Shown: positions 14,431 through 22,743 of the stretch, piece after piece
Position numbering within the stretch: the stretch's first letter is position 1
How the letters are laid out: each line of letters starts with the position of its first letter
IMG/VR virus record: IMGVR_UViG_3300042516_004603
Coordinates: 1 to 44,136 of that record
Source: a virus
Length of the DNA: 44,136 bases
Direction: 5' to 3' (one strand)
Notes under the pieces: model-generated
What the model was told of the DNA's origin: nothing
Databases searched by the model: none
The model's input: the letters and a program-made list of their open reading frames with translations, nothing else
Program-made: the position numbers and the translations under genes

Positions 14431-15720
14431 ATGTCCAAGCGCCTGAACGAACTCCGTCAGGAATACAACACCGCCGTCAAGCTGATGCGCGACCTGCACA
14501 ACGCGGCCGAGGCCGAAAAGCGCGGCTTCAACGCCGACGAGCAGGCCAAGTACGACGAAGCCCGCAAGGGCCTCGACGCGCTGCGCGCCCGCATGGAGCG
14601 CGAGGAAGACCTCGCCGCCGCCCAGCTGCGCAGCGCGCAGAGCCTGCCCGGCGTGGAGGGCACCGCCGACGATCCCGACGCGCAGCGTGCCGCCCAGCGC
14701 GGCGGCAAGGGTCGCGACAAGTACGACCTCGCCTTCCGCCAGTACCTCGTCGGCGGCAACCAGTCGCTCTCCGAAGAGCAGCGCGGCCTGCTGGCCGAGC
14801 GGCGCGATCTGTCGCTCACCGGCGCCTCCGGCGGCTTCACCGTGCCGCAGAGCTTCCAGGCCACGCTCGTGAAAACCATGCGCGCCAGCGGCGCCTTCCT
14901 CGAGCCCGGCATGGCCACGATCCTGGACACCGACGCCGGCAACCCCATCCCGGTGCCGCTGGAAGACGACACGGCCGCTGCCGCGGCCATCGTGGCCGAA
15001 AACGTCGCGCTGACCGCCTCGACGGACCCGGTGTTCGCGCAGCTGACGCTGGGCGCCTTCACCTACCGCAGCCTGGTGCGCGTGTCGCTCGAGCTCCTCA
15101 ACGACAGCGCCTTTGACCTGGAGGCCTACATCGCCCGCAAGCTCGGCTTGCGCCTCGGCCGCGGCTTCAACGCCCACGCCACCACCGGCACCAACACGGG
15201 CCAGCCGCAGGGCGTTTTCAACGCCACCGTCGGCGCCAGCATCGGCCACGCGGCGGCTGCGGGCAACGTCACCAGCTTCAGCTACGCCAGCCTCGTGGCG
15301 CTGGAGCACTCGCTCGATCCGGCCTACCGCTCCGGCGCCCGCTGGATGTTCGCCGACGGCTTCCTGCAAGGCCTGAAGAACCAGCTGGACAGCACCGGCC
15401 GCCCCATCTGGATGCCCGACTATGCGGTGTTCGCCCAGGCCGGCCAGGCCTTCCCGGGCCGCGTGCTGGGCCACGAGTACATCGTGAACCAAGACGTGCC
15501 GGCCATGGCAGCCAGCGCGCGCAGCGTGGCCTTCGGCGACTTCAGCTACTACATGGTGCGCCGCGTGCGCAACATGATGCTGATCCGCGCCGACCAGCGG
15601 TTCATCGACCAGGGCCAGATCGGCTACTACCTGTTCGCGCGCATGGATGGCAAGTACGCCAACCCCACCGCCACCGCGGCGCGCTCGCCCATCCGCCTGG
15701 GCCAAAACAGCGCCACCTGA
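14431..15720 (+). CDS. Major capsid protein, HK97 family, 429 aa
   Basis: Start at ATG 14431 (MSKRLNELRQEYNTAVKLMR) with AAAGGA upstream. Residues 1-95 form a coiled-coil delta/scaffold domain. A cleavage site is expected between this region and the mature capsid, near residue 110-130 (KGRDKYDLAFRQYLVGG). The HK97 core includes GASGGFTVPQSFQATLVKTM, YRSLVRVSLELLNDSAFDLE and KNQLDSTGRPIWMPDYAVF, with the C-terminal RADQRFIDQGQIGYYLFARM. A 5' leader of about 150 bases with a hairpin precedes it, as is common for highly expressed capsid genes. Confidence 0.95.
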   Translation: MSKRLNELRQEYNTAVKLMRDLHNAAEAEKRGFNADEQAKYDEARKGLDALRARMEREEDLAAAQLRSAQSLPGVEGTADDPDAQRAAQRGGKGRDKYDLAFRQYLVGGNQSLSEEQRGLLAERRDLSLTGASGGFTVPQSFQATLVKTMRASGAFLEPGMATILDTDAGNPIPVPLEDDTAAAAAIVAENVALTASTDPVFAQLTLGAFTYRSLVRVSLELLNDSAFDLEAYIARKLGLRLGRGFNAHATTGTNTGQPQGVFNATVGASIGHAAAAGNVTSFSYASLVALEHSLDPAYRSGARWMFADGFLQGLKNQLDSTGRPIWMPDYAVFAQAGQAFPGRVLGHEYIVNQDVPAMAASARSVAFGDFSYYMVRRVRNMMLIRADQRFIDQGQIGYYLFARMDGKYANPTATAARSPIRLGQNSAT

Positions 15721-15735
15721 CCCCCCGCGCCATCG

Positions 15736-15774
15736 CGTGCACCAACGCGCCCATCGCGGCGCCGTTGGTGCACG
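15736..15774. repeat. Perfect 12-bp inverted repeat after the capsid gene
   Basis: CGTGCACCAACG (15736-15747) and CGTTGGTGCACG (15763-15774) form a 12-bp stem with a 15-base loop. There is no U-run, so an mRNA-stabilising or processing hairpin is more likely than a terminator. Confidence 0.7.
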
Positions 15775-15805
15775 TTGAGGCGCGCTGCGCAGCCAAAGGC
15801 CACTC

Positions 15806-16177
15806 ATGAGCATCCAGCCCCACGACAACCTCACCACGCCGCGGGTGGTGAACCACGGCGACGGCACGCACTCCGAGGCGGCTGTGCTGTCTGGCACGCG
15901 CGAGTACAGCGTGGCCGACAAGGTGCGCGTCAACATCGGCGCCGCCAGCGTAGCCGCCGCGCTGCCGCCGCTCTCCGAAGTGCGCGAGCTGTACGTGCTC
16001 AGCTCGGCGCGCTGCTTCTTCCGCACCGGCGACAGCAACGTCACGGCATCGGCCGCCACCGCGCACCCGCTGCCGGCGGACGAGCGGTTTCACCATCGCA
16101 TCCCGGCCGGCCACACCCACATCGCGGTCATCCGCGACGCGGCCGACGGGGTGCTTGACGTGGTGCCGGTGGCCTGA
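15806..16177 (+). CDS. Hypothetical head protein, 123 aa
   Basis: MSIQPHDNLTTPRVVNHGDG begins a beta-rich protein (SVADKVRVNIGAASVAAALP, ELYVLSSARCFFRTGDSNVT, RIPAGHTHIAVIRDAADGVL). It sits directly after the capsid gene, where phages often encode decoration or head-fibre base proteins. The stop overlaps the ATG of the fibre gene, suggesting the two products are used together; this is inference. Confidence 0.6.
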   Translation: MSIQPHDNLTTPRVVNHGDGTHSEAAVLSGTREYSVADKVRVNIGAASVAAALPPLSEVRELYVLSSARCFFRTGDSNVTASAATAHPLPADERFHHRIPAGHTHIAVIRDAADGVLDVVPVA

Positions 16178-18624
16178 TGTTCGGCGTAGGCAACACGGGC
16201 CGGCTGAGCGTGGGCTCGGCCTCGCGCCGCAGAGCGCCCGGCGCGGTGTTGCCGCCGCTGAGCCTCATCAGCGCCACGGCCGCCGCTGCCTACGGCCCGC
16301 GCCGCTTGCGGGCGGACTACACCGGCCCAGCCATGCGGGTGCGGCGCAGCGCGGACGACGCCCAGCTCGACATCCCGCTTGCCACGGCGGTGCAGACTCG
16401 CACCAACCTGATGCCCGTGCCGCTGGTTGATAACGGCCCACCCGTTGGCGGCATCACGGTTACGCAGCTCGGCAGCGGTGTGGAGTTTGGGCAGCCGTAC
16501 ATCGACGTGCGCTGGCAGGGCACGGCAACCGCGTCGGGCGCGCTGGTGTTTCGGCAGGGCCCAGGAGGTATCTACAACCCCGCAGTGCACGCGGCGGTAA
16601 CGCCTGGGTTGGTCTACACGGCATCGCTCGGCTACCGCCTCATTGGTGGCACGGCCCCTACTCAGCAGCTGAGCATTCGGCTGATTCAGCGCGCCGCAAA
16701 CGCGACCGCAATTTCTTTCGGCACGGTCTACAACCTGCCCGCGCCAACGGCAGCCCTGCGCCGCGCTGTCGCAATGGACGTGATTTTGTCCGGCGTTACT
16801 TACGCCCATGCGCAGTTTGGCTACTCGCTCGCCATCAACGACACGGTAGACGTAACGCTGCGCCTGTATGCCAACAATCTGGAGCAGGCGATCGGAAACC
16901 TGCGCCCGCTGCTGCAGCGCAACGTGCCTGAGGTTGTGGCCGCGCCCGGCGACTTGGACTTGGAAACGCTCGCCAATTTCGTGGGCGGCGAAAACCTGCT
17001 CACGTGGAGCGACGATGTTTCCAACGTGGCCTGGAGCGGGACCGGGCTCAGCTCGCGCACGGCGACGGAGATTGTCGAAGACGCAGCCGCAGCCACTCAG
17101 CACCGGCTGTCTCGCTCGATTTCACTGGGCCTTGGTGCTAACACCGTCTCAACGCGCGTGCAACGCGGTTTTGGCACGAGACAGTTTCAGTTTGGCATTT
17201 CCGGCACCGGGCTTGTAGCGCGGGCCTACTTCGACCTTGGCACGGGCACCGTGGGCGCCACGGATCAGTGTACCGCCGCGATTGCCGATCTGGGCGGTGG
17301 CGAATTCCTGGTGAGCATGACGGCCACTGTCGTGACCGCCGGGGCTCATACCGTGTCTTATGCCATGGCCAACGGCACCACTATCGGCAGCGAGACGTAC
17401 ACCGGCAACGGCACCAGCAGCCTGTTCATCCGCAACACGCAACTGCGGCAGGGCCTGCTCGGCAGGTACAACGCCACCACGAGCACAGCCATTGCACTGA
17501 CGGCGGTGCATAACGGATTAATCCCGACGTGGTATGACCAGGGGCGCTACTGGCACGCGGTGCCGCGCAACCTGCTGACGCACACAGAGGAGTTAGACAA
17601 CGCCGCGTGGTCAAAGACTGGCGTCACGGTCACGGCAAACTCCGTTACAGCGCCTGATGGCTCGCTGACCGCTGATGTCTTGGCGGGAACTCCGGGCGCT
17701 AGCACGATATTCCTGCAACAAACCCTCACGCGGGCAATAAATCCTGGCGATGCTTTTGCAGGGTCGGTTTGGGTTCGGAACGCCAGTTCAAATATTCAGA
17801 TGCGAGTGTTCAGAACAGGCCCGTCTACTGCGGAGTCTGCCACCCTTATTGTTCCTCAGTCGTCAAGCTGGCAGCGTCTCGCCATTCCGATAACATTCGC
17901 TCTTGCACACACTGGGGTACGGCTGGATTTCGTCGCACAGAATTCCAATCCGGTATCCATTGAGGTATGGGGCGCGCAACTTGAGAACGCAACGCTCTCC
18001 GACTACCAGCCCATTCTGACGGGCACGCCCCTTAACGCCACCCAGGCCACGGCCGCAAACCAGCCACAGATCGTGGTGGGTGGCGCAGTGCATATTGCCG
18101 GCACCCGCGCCGTGCCCAGCTTCGCGGGCGCACAGGGGCTGCTGGTCCCGGAAATCACCAGCCTCGGCAATACCTACTCGCTCAATGCGGTGGCGACGAC
18201 AAACGCTGCCACGGGTGCGATCTTGTCGTCGCGTGGGGCCGCCGGCATCAACCCGCAACTTGACATCGTGGCAGCGGCGACCCTGCGCCTTTTGGTGCGC
18301 GACAACTCGGCGGCAAACAGCATCGCTGCCCAGCGCGCCATGCCAGCCGGCGAGCAGACCGTGATCTCGGCCATTCGTGCCGGCAACTCCGGCGCGCTGT
18401 CAACCAACGGCGTGACGACTACCGGAGCGGCAACGCCAGCAGCCATCGGCGCATTGACGACGACAACCGGCCTGGGCATTGGCGCTGATTTCGCGCCGAC
18501 ATTCGGCGCTTGGCTGACCGGATCAATCGGCGAATGCATCGTGTTCGCCTCGGCCCTTTCCACCGCCGACCGCCAAGCCCTTGAGCGCAACCAGGGCGCC
18601 TATTACGGCGTCGCGGTCGCCTGA
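16177..18624 (+). CDS. Large head-spike/fibre protein with carbohydrate-binding-like modules, 815 aa
   Basis: The N-terminal region (ISATAAAAYGPRRLRADYTG, PAMRVRRSADDAQLDIPLAT) is the module found at the start of many phage fibre proteins. Two beta-sandwich modules of the head-spike/CBM kind follow, near residues 270-400 (GGENLLTWSDDVSNVAW) and 464-609 (PRNLLTHTEELDNAAWSKTG to LSDYQPILTG), then a LamG-like C-terminal domain from about residue 650 (ITSLGNTYSLNAVATT, FASALSTADRQALERNQGAY). It probably decorates the head or tail and binds glycans. The sequence around 17.5-18.1 kb is visibly richer in A/T than its neighbours, suggesting recent acquisition of the receptor-binding part. Confidence 0.75.
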   Translation: MFGVGNTGRLSVGSASRRRAPGAVLPPLSLISATAAAAYGPRRLRADYTGPAMRVRRSADDAQLDIPLATAVQTRTNLMPVPLVDNGPPVGGITVTQLGSGVEFGQPYIDVRWQGTATASGALVFRQGPGGIYNPAVHAAVTPGLVYTASLGYRLIGGTAPTQQLSIRLIQRAANATAISFGTVYNLPAPTAALRRAVAMDVILSGVTYAHAQFGYSLAINDTVDVTLRLYANNLEQAIGNLRPLLQRNVPEVVAAPGDLDLETLANFVGGENLLTWSDDVSNVAWSGTGLSSRTATEIVEDAAAATQHRLSRSISLGLGANTVSTRVQRGFGTRQFQFGISGTGLVARAYFDLGTGTVGATDQCTAAIADLGGGEFLVSMTATVVTAGAHTVSYAMANGTTIGSETYTGNGTSSLFIRNTQLRQGLLGRYNATTSTAIALTAVHNGLIPTWYDQGRYWHAVPRNLLTHTEELDNAAWSKTGVTVTANSVTAPDGSLTADVLAGTPGASTIFLQQTLTRAINPGDAFAGSVWVRNASSNIQMRVFRTGPSTAESATLIVPQSSSWQRLAIPITFALAHTGVRLDFVAQNSNPVSIEVWGAQLENATLSDYQPILTGTPLNATQATAANQPQIVVGGAVHIAGTRAVPSFAGAQGLLVPEITSLGNTYSLNAVATTNAATGAILSSRGAAGINPQLDIVAAATLRLLVRDNSAANSIAAQRAMPAGEQTVISAIRAGNSGALSTNGVTTTGAATPAAIGALTTTTGLGIGADFAPTFGAWLTGSIGECIVFASALSTADRQALERNQGAYYGVAVA

Positions 18625-18646
18625 ATCACCACCTGAGGAAATCACC

Positions 18647-19075
18647 ATGCCTCGCAACTACGACACGACCGGCGGCCTGCCGTACCCGCGGGTAGGCCGC
18701 ATCGTCATCGACAACCTGGAGTCGGGACCACTGCAGGTCGAATACATCGAACGCACGGCCATCGTCGACGCATCGGGTGCTGTGCGCATGCTCGATGGCG
18801 GCGGCCAGCAAGTCCGCATGCACATCCCCCCGCCGCTGCAGCCGGTGCAACTCGTCGACCCGGCTACGGGCGCCGTCATTGCGGGCACTACGTCGGTACG
18901 CGAGCTGATGCTCGGCATCACCGCGATGCTGCGCCGCGATCAACTGCTGCGCGACGGCGAGGTCAACCCCCTGGCCGTCGCCCCGGCGCCGCCGCCGCCC
19001 GCACCGCCCCCGCCTGCCGAGCCCCCGGCCAAACCCCCGGCCGAGCCGCCGGCCCCGCCCCCGGCCGAGGGCTGA
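18647..19075 (+). CDS. Structural protein with proline-rich tail, 142 aa
   Basis: Start at ATG 18647 (MPRNYDTTGGLPYPRVGRIV) with GAGG upstream. The core is beta-rich (DNLESGPLQVEYIERTAIVD, SGAVRMLDGGGQQVRMHIPP) and the last 40 residues are almost only proline, alanine and glutamate. It lies between the fibre and a papain-like protein; a role as fibre accessory or head protein is inferred from position. No family recognised. Confidence 0.6.
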   Translation: MPRNYDTTGGLPYPRVGRIVIDNLESGPLQVEYIERTAIVDASGAVRMLDGGGQQVRMHIPPPLQPVQLVDPATGAVIAGTTSVRELMLGITAMLRRDQLLRDGEVNPLAVAPAPPPPAPPPPAEPPAKPPAEPPAPPPAEG

Positions 19076-19077
19076 TC

Positions 19078-19560
19078 GTGCTGGTCGCCCACTACGTCGG
19101 CGCCCACCGTGGCGACACGCTGCTCACCCGCCTGGGCTGGGCCGTGGTGCGCCTGGTGCAGCGCGGCCCGTGGCGCCGCGTCACGCACGTCGAGGCCATC
19201 CACGAAGTGCACGACGACGGCACCGTCACCATTGCCAGCAGCAGCCTGCGCGACGGCGGCGTGCGTGACAAGCGCGTGCGGCTCACCCCGGGCCACTGGC
19301 TCATCGTCGACGTGCCGCAGTGGAGCGTGCGCGACAGCCTGCGCCTGCTGGCCGAGTCCCGCGGCATGCCGTATGACTGGCGCGGCGCCGCCGCCACCGT
19401 GCTGCCGCTGCGCCAGAGCCGCCGCGGCTACTTCTGCACCGAGTGGGTGGGGCGGCCGTTCCTGCAGGCCTCGCACCTCTTCGGCCCGGCGCAGCTCGCC
19501 GCCATCACCCTGTCGCTCGGCGAGGACGTGACCGAGCGGTTCTTTGCCGCGCGTGCCTGA
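19078..19560 (+). CDS. YiiX/NlpC-P60-like papain-fold protein, 160 aa
   Basis: GTG start three bases after the previous stop. His in RRVTHVEAIHEVHDDGTV precedes a Cys in RRGYFCTEWVGRPFL, the permuted His...Cys order of YiiX/YaeF-type papain-fold enzymes, with YDWRGAAATVLPLRQ between. These cut amide bonds, often in peptidoglycan or lipoproteins. A tail-tip NlpC/P60-like protein is separately encoded at 26476-26916, so this one in the head/fibre region may serve entry or another function. Catalysis not proven. Confidence 0.6.
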   Translation: MLVAHYVGAHRGDTLLTRLGWAVVRLVQRGPWRRVTHVEAIHEVHDDGTVTIASSSLRDGGVRDKRVRLTPGHWLIVDVPQWSVRDSLRLLAESRGMPYDWRGAAATVLPLRQSRRGYFCTEWVGRPFLQASHLFGPAQLAAITLSLGEDVTERFFAARA

Positions 19561-19561
19561 C

Positions 19562-20143
19562 ATGCCGACCACCCTGCGCCCACTCAACCCGCCCACGGCG
19601 CTGCCCGTCAGCCTGGCCACGGCCAAGCTGCACTGCAAGGTCGATCACAGCGCAGACGACGCGCTGATCACGTCCATGATCCGCGCCGCCGCCCGCTCGG
19701 CCGAGCAGCAGCTCAATCGCGCGCTCATGGAGCAACAGTGGCTCTGCAGCCTCGACGAGTTCCCCGCCACCGGCATCGTGCTGGGCAAGCCGCGCGTCAT
19801 CGCCATCGACAGCATCATCTACACCAACCCCGCGGGCACCGATGTCACGCTGCCCGGCAGCGCCTACACGCTGGATGCCGACGCGCTGCCCGGCCTGGTG
19901 CTGCCCGCGCTGGGCACCACGTGGCCCGCCACCCGCGCCCAGCCGAACGCCGTGCGCGTGACGTTCACCGCCGGCTACGGCGCCGATGCCGCCGCCGTGC
20001 CCGACGACGTGGCCGTGTGGCTGCTGCTGCAAGTGGCCACGCTCTACCGCAACCGCGAGGCCTTCGCCCAGGGCGTGAGCGTGGCCGAGCTCCCCGGCCG
20101 CTTTGCCGACGGCCTGCTTGATGCGCAGAGGCTCTACTGGTGA
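19562..20143 (+). CDS. Head-tail connector, gp6-like, 193 aa
   Basis: Start at ATG 19562 (MPTTLRPLNPPTALPVSLAT). Pattern of gp6-type adaptors: PVSLATAKLHCKVDHSADDA, LITSMIRAAARSAEQQLNR, MEQQWLCSLDEFP, with VRVTFTAGYGADAAAVPDDV and the final AVWLLLQVATLYRNREAF helix. It docks to the portal ring. It overlaps the next gene at GTGA. Confidence 0.9.
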   Translation: MPTTLRPLNPPTALPVSLATAKLHCKVDHSADDALITSMIRAAARSAEQQLNRALMEQQWLCSLDEFPATGIVLGKPRVIAIDSIIYTNPAGTDVTLPGSAYTLDADALPGLVLPALGTTWPATRAQPNAVRVTFTAGYGADAAAVPDDVAVWLLLQVATLYRNREAFAQGVSVAELPGRFADGLLDAQRLYW

Positions 20144-20493
20144 GCCTGCCCGCCCTCAACGCTGGCGCGCTCGATCAGCGCGTCACCATCCAGGCCCGCA
20201 CCGTGGGGCAAGACGAGCGCGGCCAGGCGCGCGACACGTGGGTGGACGTGGCCACCGTCTGGGCGCGCGTGGCGCCGCGCCGCGGGCGCGACTTCTTCGC
20301 CGCCGCGCAAGATCAGGCCACCTTCGACTGCACCGTGTGGCTGCGCTACCGCAGCGACATCACCGCCGCGCACCGGCTGCTCTGGCGCGGCCAGCCGCTC
20401 AGCATCGAAGGCCAGCCCGTCGACGTGGCCGGTGCCGGCGTCATGCTCGAGCTGATGTGCGTGCAGGGTGTGCGCGCGGGGGGCGCAGCATGA
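20140..20493 (+). CDS. Head-closure/adaptor protein, 117 aa
   Basis: GTG start overlapping the stop of the gp6-like gene. The sequence GALDQRVTIQARTVGQDERG, QARDTWVDVATVWARVAPRR, FDCTVWLRYRSDITAAHRLL and GQPLSIEGQPVDVAGAG is the standard SPP1 gp16/head-tail adaptor family pattern. It seals the DNA-filled head before tail joining. Confidence 0.9.
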   Translation: MSLPALNAGALDQRVTIQARTVGQDERGQARDTWVDVATVWARVAPRRGRDFFAAAQDQATFDCTVWLRYRSDITAAHRLLWRGQPLSIEGQPVDVAGAGVMLELMCVQGVRAGGAA

Positions 20494-20972
20494 TGCGGGC
20501 CACCGTTACCGGCATCCCCGATCTGAAGGCCGCGCTGGCCAACGTGCACGCGCAGCTCAAGCGCCGCGTGCTGCGCAACGCACTGGCGGCCGGCGCCCGC
20601 GTGGTGCGCGACGATGCGCGCCAAAACACGCCCGTCATCAACGCTGCCGCCGCGCCGGTGCGGCGCGGCGAGCGCAAGCCCGGCACCGTGCGCCAGGCCA
20701 TCGTCGTGCGCACCAGCAAGCAGGCGCGGCGCGAGGGCAACGTAGGCGTCTTCGTCAACGTGCGCCCGGCCAAGCGCGGCGGCCGCGGCGCCAAGAACCC
20801 GAACGATCCGTTCTACTGGCGCTGGCTGGAGTTCGGCACCAAGTTCATGCAGCCCAGGGGCTTTCTGCAGCGCGCCGCAGACCGCTTGCCCCAGGCGCTG
20901 CAGGTGTTCATCGCCCAGGCCGGCCGGCAGATTGAAAAACTCAACCGCCCCGGCGGCGGGGGCAGCCCATGA
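20490..20972 (+). CDS. HK97 gp10-like tail-completion protein, 160 aa
   Basis: MMRATVTGIPDLKAALANVH with helix ALAAGARVVRDDARQNTPV and the conserved C-terminal FYWRWLEFGTKFMQPRGFLQ RAAD motif identify the gp10 family. It joins head and tail. The start overlaps the previous stop and the stop overlaps the next start, all by 4 bases. Confidence 0.9.
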   Translation: MMRATVTGIPDLKAALANVHAQLKRRVLRNALAAGARVVRDDARQNTPVINAAAAPVRRGERKPGTVRQAIVVRTSKQARREGNVGVFVNVRPAKRGGRGAKNPNDPFYWRWLEFGTKFMQPRGFLQRAADRLPQALQVFIAQAGRQIEKLNRPGGGGSP

Positions 20973-21334
20973 GCGCCGAACTGGAGTTCCGCAACCTGCT
21001 CACCAGCCACCCCGGCCTGGCCGCGCTGGTGGGCACGCGCATCGCCGAGGCGGCCGTGCCCGAGGGCGCCGTGCTGCCCTACGTGGCCTTCAACTCGCGC
21101 CACGACATCACGCACAACCTCCTCGGCCAGGTCATGTCTGACGAGGTGCAGTTCACCGTGCAGTGCTGGGCGGAGAGCGCCAGCGCCGCCGCCGCGGTGG
21201 CTGCCCAGGTGATGCTGGCCGTGACCGCCGCCGACGTGCAGCGCGGCGCCGCGGTGCTGAGCACCGAAACCGCGTACGACCCCGAACTGCGGCTTGATGC
21301 CGCCATCCTCACCGTCGAGTGGTGGGCGCTGTAG
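20969..21334 (+). CDS. Tail-completion/terminator protein, DUF3168-like, 121 aa
   Basis: MSAELEFRNLLTSHPGLAAL, VLPYVAFNSRHDITHNLLG, EVQFTVQCWAESASAAAAVA and ELRLDAAILTVEWWAL match tail-terminator proteins of the DUF3168 kind (lambda gpU-like). It caps the tail tube and joins it to the head. It ends the connector cluster; about 115 bases with no gene follow before the tail tube gene. Confidence 0.88.
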   Translation: MSAELEFRNLLTSHPGLAALVGTRIAEAAVPEGAVLPYVAFNSRHDITHNLLGQVMSDEVQFTVQCWAESASAAAAVAAQVMLAVTAADVQRGAAVLSTETAYDPELRLDAAILTVEWWAL

Positions 21335-21451
21335 CGCCGCCCCCCACACCCCGCAGCCCAACCCCCAGCGGCCCGCCCGGCACCCAGCCGGCGCGGGCCG
21401 CGCCGCTTTCATCAACCGCCGGCCGCGCCGGCAATGCGAGAGGAGCATCTC

Positions 21452-22093
21452 ATGCCCAACATCAGAGGGCGCGGCATCCGCGTCGAGATCGGTGCCACCT
21501 TCGGCACCGCCAAAGTCGTGACGGCCGTCACCAAGGCGAGCACCGGCGTGGCCACGAGCACCGCGCACGCCATGACGAACAACACCGTCGGCTACTTCCA
21601 GAACGTGGTCGGCATGGTGCAACTGGAGCGCCAGGCCTGCCGACTGAAGAACGTCGCCGCCAACGCCTTCGATCTGCAGGGCCTGAACACCACGCCCTTC
21701 ACCGACTTCGTCTCGGGCGAGTTCATCAACGTGCTCACGTGGCAGACGCTGGCCGAATCCACCAACTACGAGCTCGGCGGCGGCACGGCCGAGCGGCTGA
21801 ACGCCACGCGCCTGATCGACGTGATCGCGCAAGAGGAGCTCGGCAACCTGCCCGCACACACGCTGAGCATCGGCGTGCTGGCGCAGGACACCCCGCCCGC
21901 GGCCATGCTGCTGCTGGACAACGCCGCGCAGACGCAGGGCTTTGTGGTGGTGCGCATCACGCTGGCCAACGGTGCCGTGCGCGTGTGCACCGCCGAGCCC
22001 GGCCTGCCGGGTGAAAGCGTGCAGCAAGGCCAGCTCGCCACCGGCAACATCGAGTTCGCCGTCAAGGGCCTGGTGCTCAGGCTGGCGCCCTGA
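21452..22093 (+). CDS. Major tail tube protein, 213 aa
   Basis: Start at ATG 21452 (MPNIRGRGIRVEIGATFGTA), with GAGAGGAG upstream; an ATG 18 bases earlier is inside that ribosome binding site. The first two thirds resemble siphovirus tail tubes (VTAVTKASTGVATSTAHAMT, NNTVGYFQNVVGMVQLERQA, FVSGEFINVLTWQTLAES). The C-terminal TGNIEFAVKGLVLRLAP closes the fold. It polymerises into the tail. Confidence 0.85.
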   Translation: MPNIRGRGIRVEIGATFGTAKVVTAVTKASTGVATSTAHAMTNNTVGYFQNVVGMVQLERQACRLKNVAANAFDLQGLNTTPFTDFVSGEFINVLTWQTLAESTNYELGGGTAERLNATRLIDVIAQEELGNLPAHTLSIGVLAQDTPPAAMLLLDNAAQTQGFVVVRITLANGAVRVCTAEPGLPGESVQQGQLATGNIEFAVKGLVLRLAP

Positions 22094-22095
22094 AC

Positions 22096-22479
22096 GTGAG
22101 CGCCCCCGCAAAGCCCGCAGGCGCCTTCGACCCTGCCGACTACGTGGTGCGGCGCCTGCGCGAGCAGCGCCTGCGCTGGGTTGACGTCGGCCAGGGCCGC
22201 CAGGTGCAGGTGCTGATGCTGCGCGAGACCGAGATGGTCCGCCTGCGCCGCGACCCGCTGGTCGACATCGTGGTTGAACAGGTTGTTGACTGGCGCGGCT
22301 TCAGCGAGGCCGCCCTCTTCGGCGCACACGACGGCCCCAGCGACCCGCTGCCCTTCAGCCCCGCCGTCTGGGACGCCGTGGCGCGCGACAGCATCGAAAT
22401 CGTCAGCCTCGTGGGCGACGTGCTGGTGCAGCACGCCACCGAGCAGATGGAGCAGAGGGCCGCCGCAAAAAAAGCCTGA
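22096..22479 (+). CDS. Tail assembly chaperone G-like protein, 127 aa
   Basis: GTG start (MSAPAKPAGAFDPADYVVRR). It is positioned between tail tube and tape measure as lambda G is. The unshifted product ends QRAAAKKA followed by TGA. The codons encoding the last lysines form the slippery A7 at 22467-22473, allowing a -1 shift into the frame that ends at 22730. The short protein and the fusion together fold the tape measure during tail assembly. Confidence 0.88.
   Translation: MSAPAKPAGAFDPADYVVRRLREQRLRWVDVGQGRQVQVLMLRETEMVRLRRDPLVDIVVEQVVDWRGFSEAALFGAHDGPSDPLPFSPAVWDAVARDSIEIVSLVGDVLVQHATEQMEQRAAAKKA
22467..22473 (+). promoter_or_regulatory. Programmed -1 frameshift site, A-AAA-AAA
   Basis: In the zero frame the codons are GCA-AAA-AAA-GCC-TGA. 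Slippage by -1 on A-AAA-AAA reads AAA-AAA-AGC-CTG and remains open to 22730. This is the standard heptamer and position for G/GT-type tail chaperone genes. No pseudoknot was verified downstream. Confidence 0.85.
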
Positions 22480-22730
22480 TCGCCCTCCTCGACGAACGGG
22501 CCGATGAAGACGGCTCTGAAGTGGAGGGCGCGGCGCTGCAGCAGCCCGACGCCGACGAAGCCACCGCCATCGCCGTGTTCCACGCGCTCAAAACCGGCCA
22601 GGGCGGCATTGACTGGGCGGGCCTGCCCACGATGTTGGAGTGGTTCGGCGTGTCTGACGTGGCCGGCCTGCTGCAGCGCCTGATCGTCATCAAGACCTAC
22701 CGCAAACCCGCCGAGCGCAACGACGAATGA
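22473..22730 (+). CDS. T part of the frameshifted tail chaperone (GT fusion), 85 aa extension
   Basis: This frame continues the G-like protein after the -1 shift: SLIALLDERADEDGSEVEGA and then QQPDADEATAIAVFHALKTG, ending KTYRKPAERNDE. The fused protein would be about 211 residues (126 from G plus 85). An internal GTG at 22521 is not needed as a start. The T domain normally binds the tape measure, which begins 13 bases later. Confidence 0.82.
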   Translation, partial: SLIALLDERADEDGSEVEGAALQQPDADEATAIAVFHALKTGQGGIDWAGLPTMLEWFGVSDVAGLLQRLIVIKTYRKPAERNDE

Positions 22731-22743
22731 GCCACACCGCACC

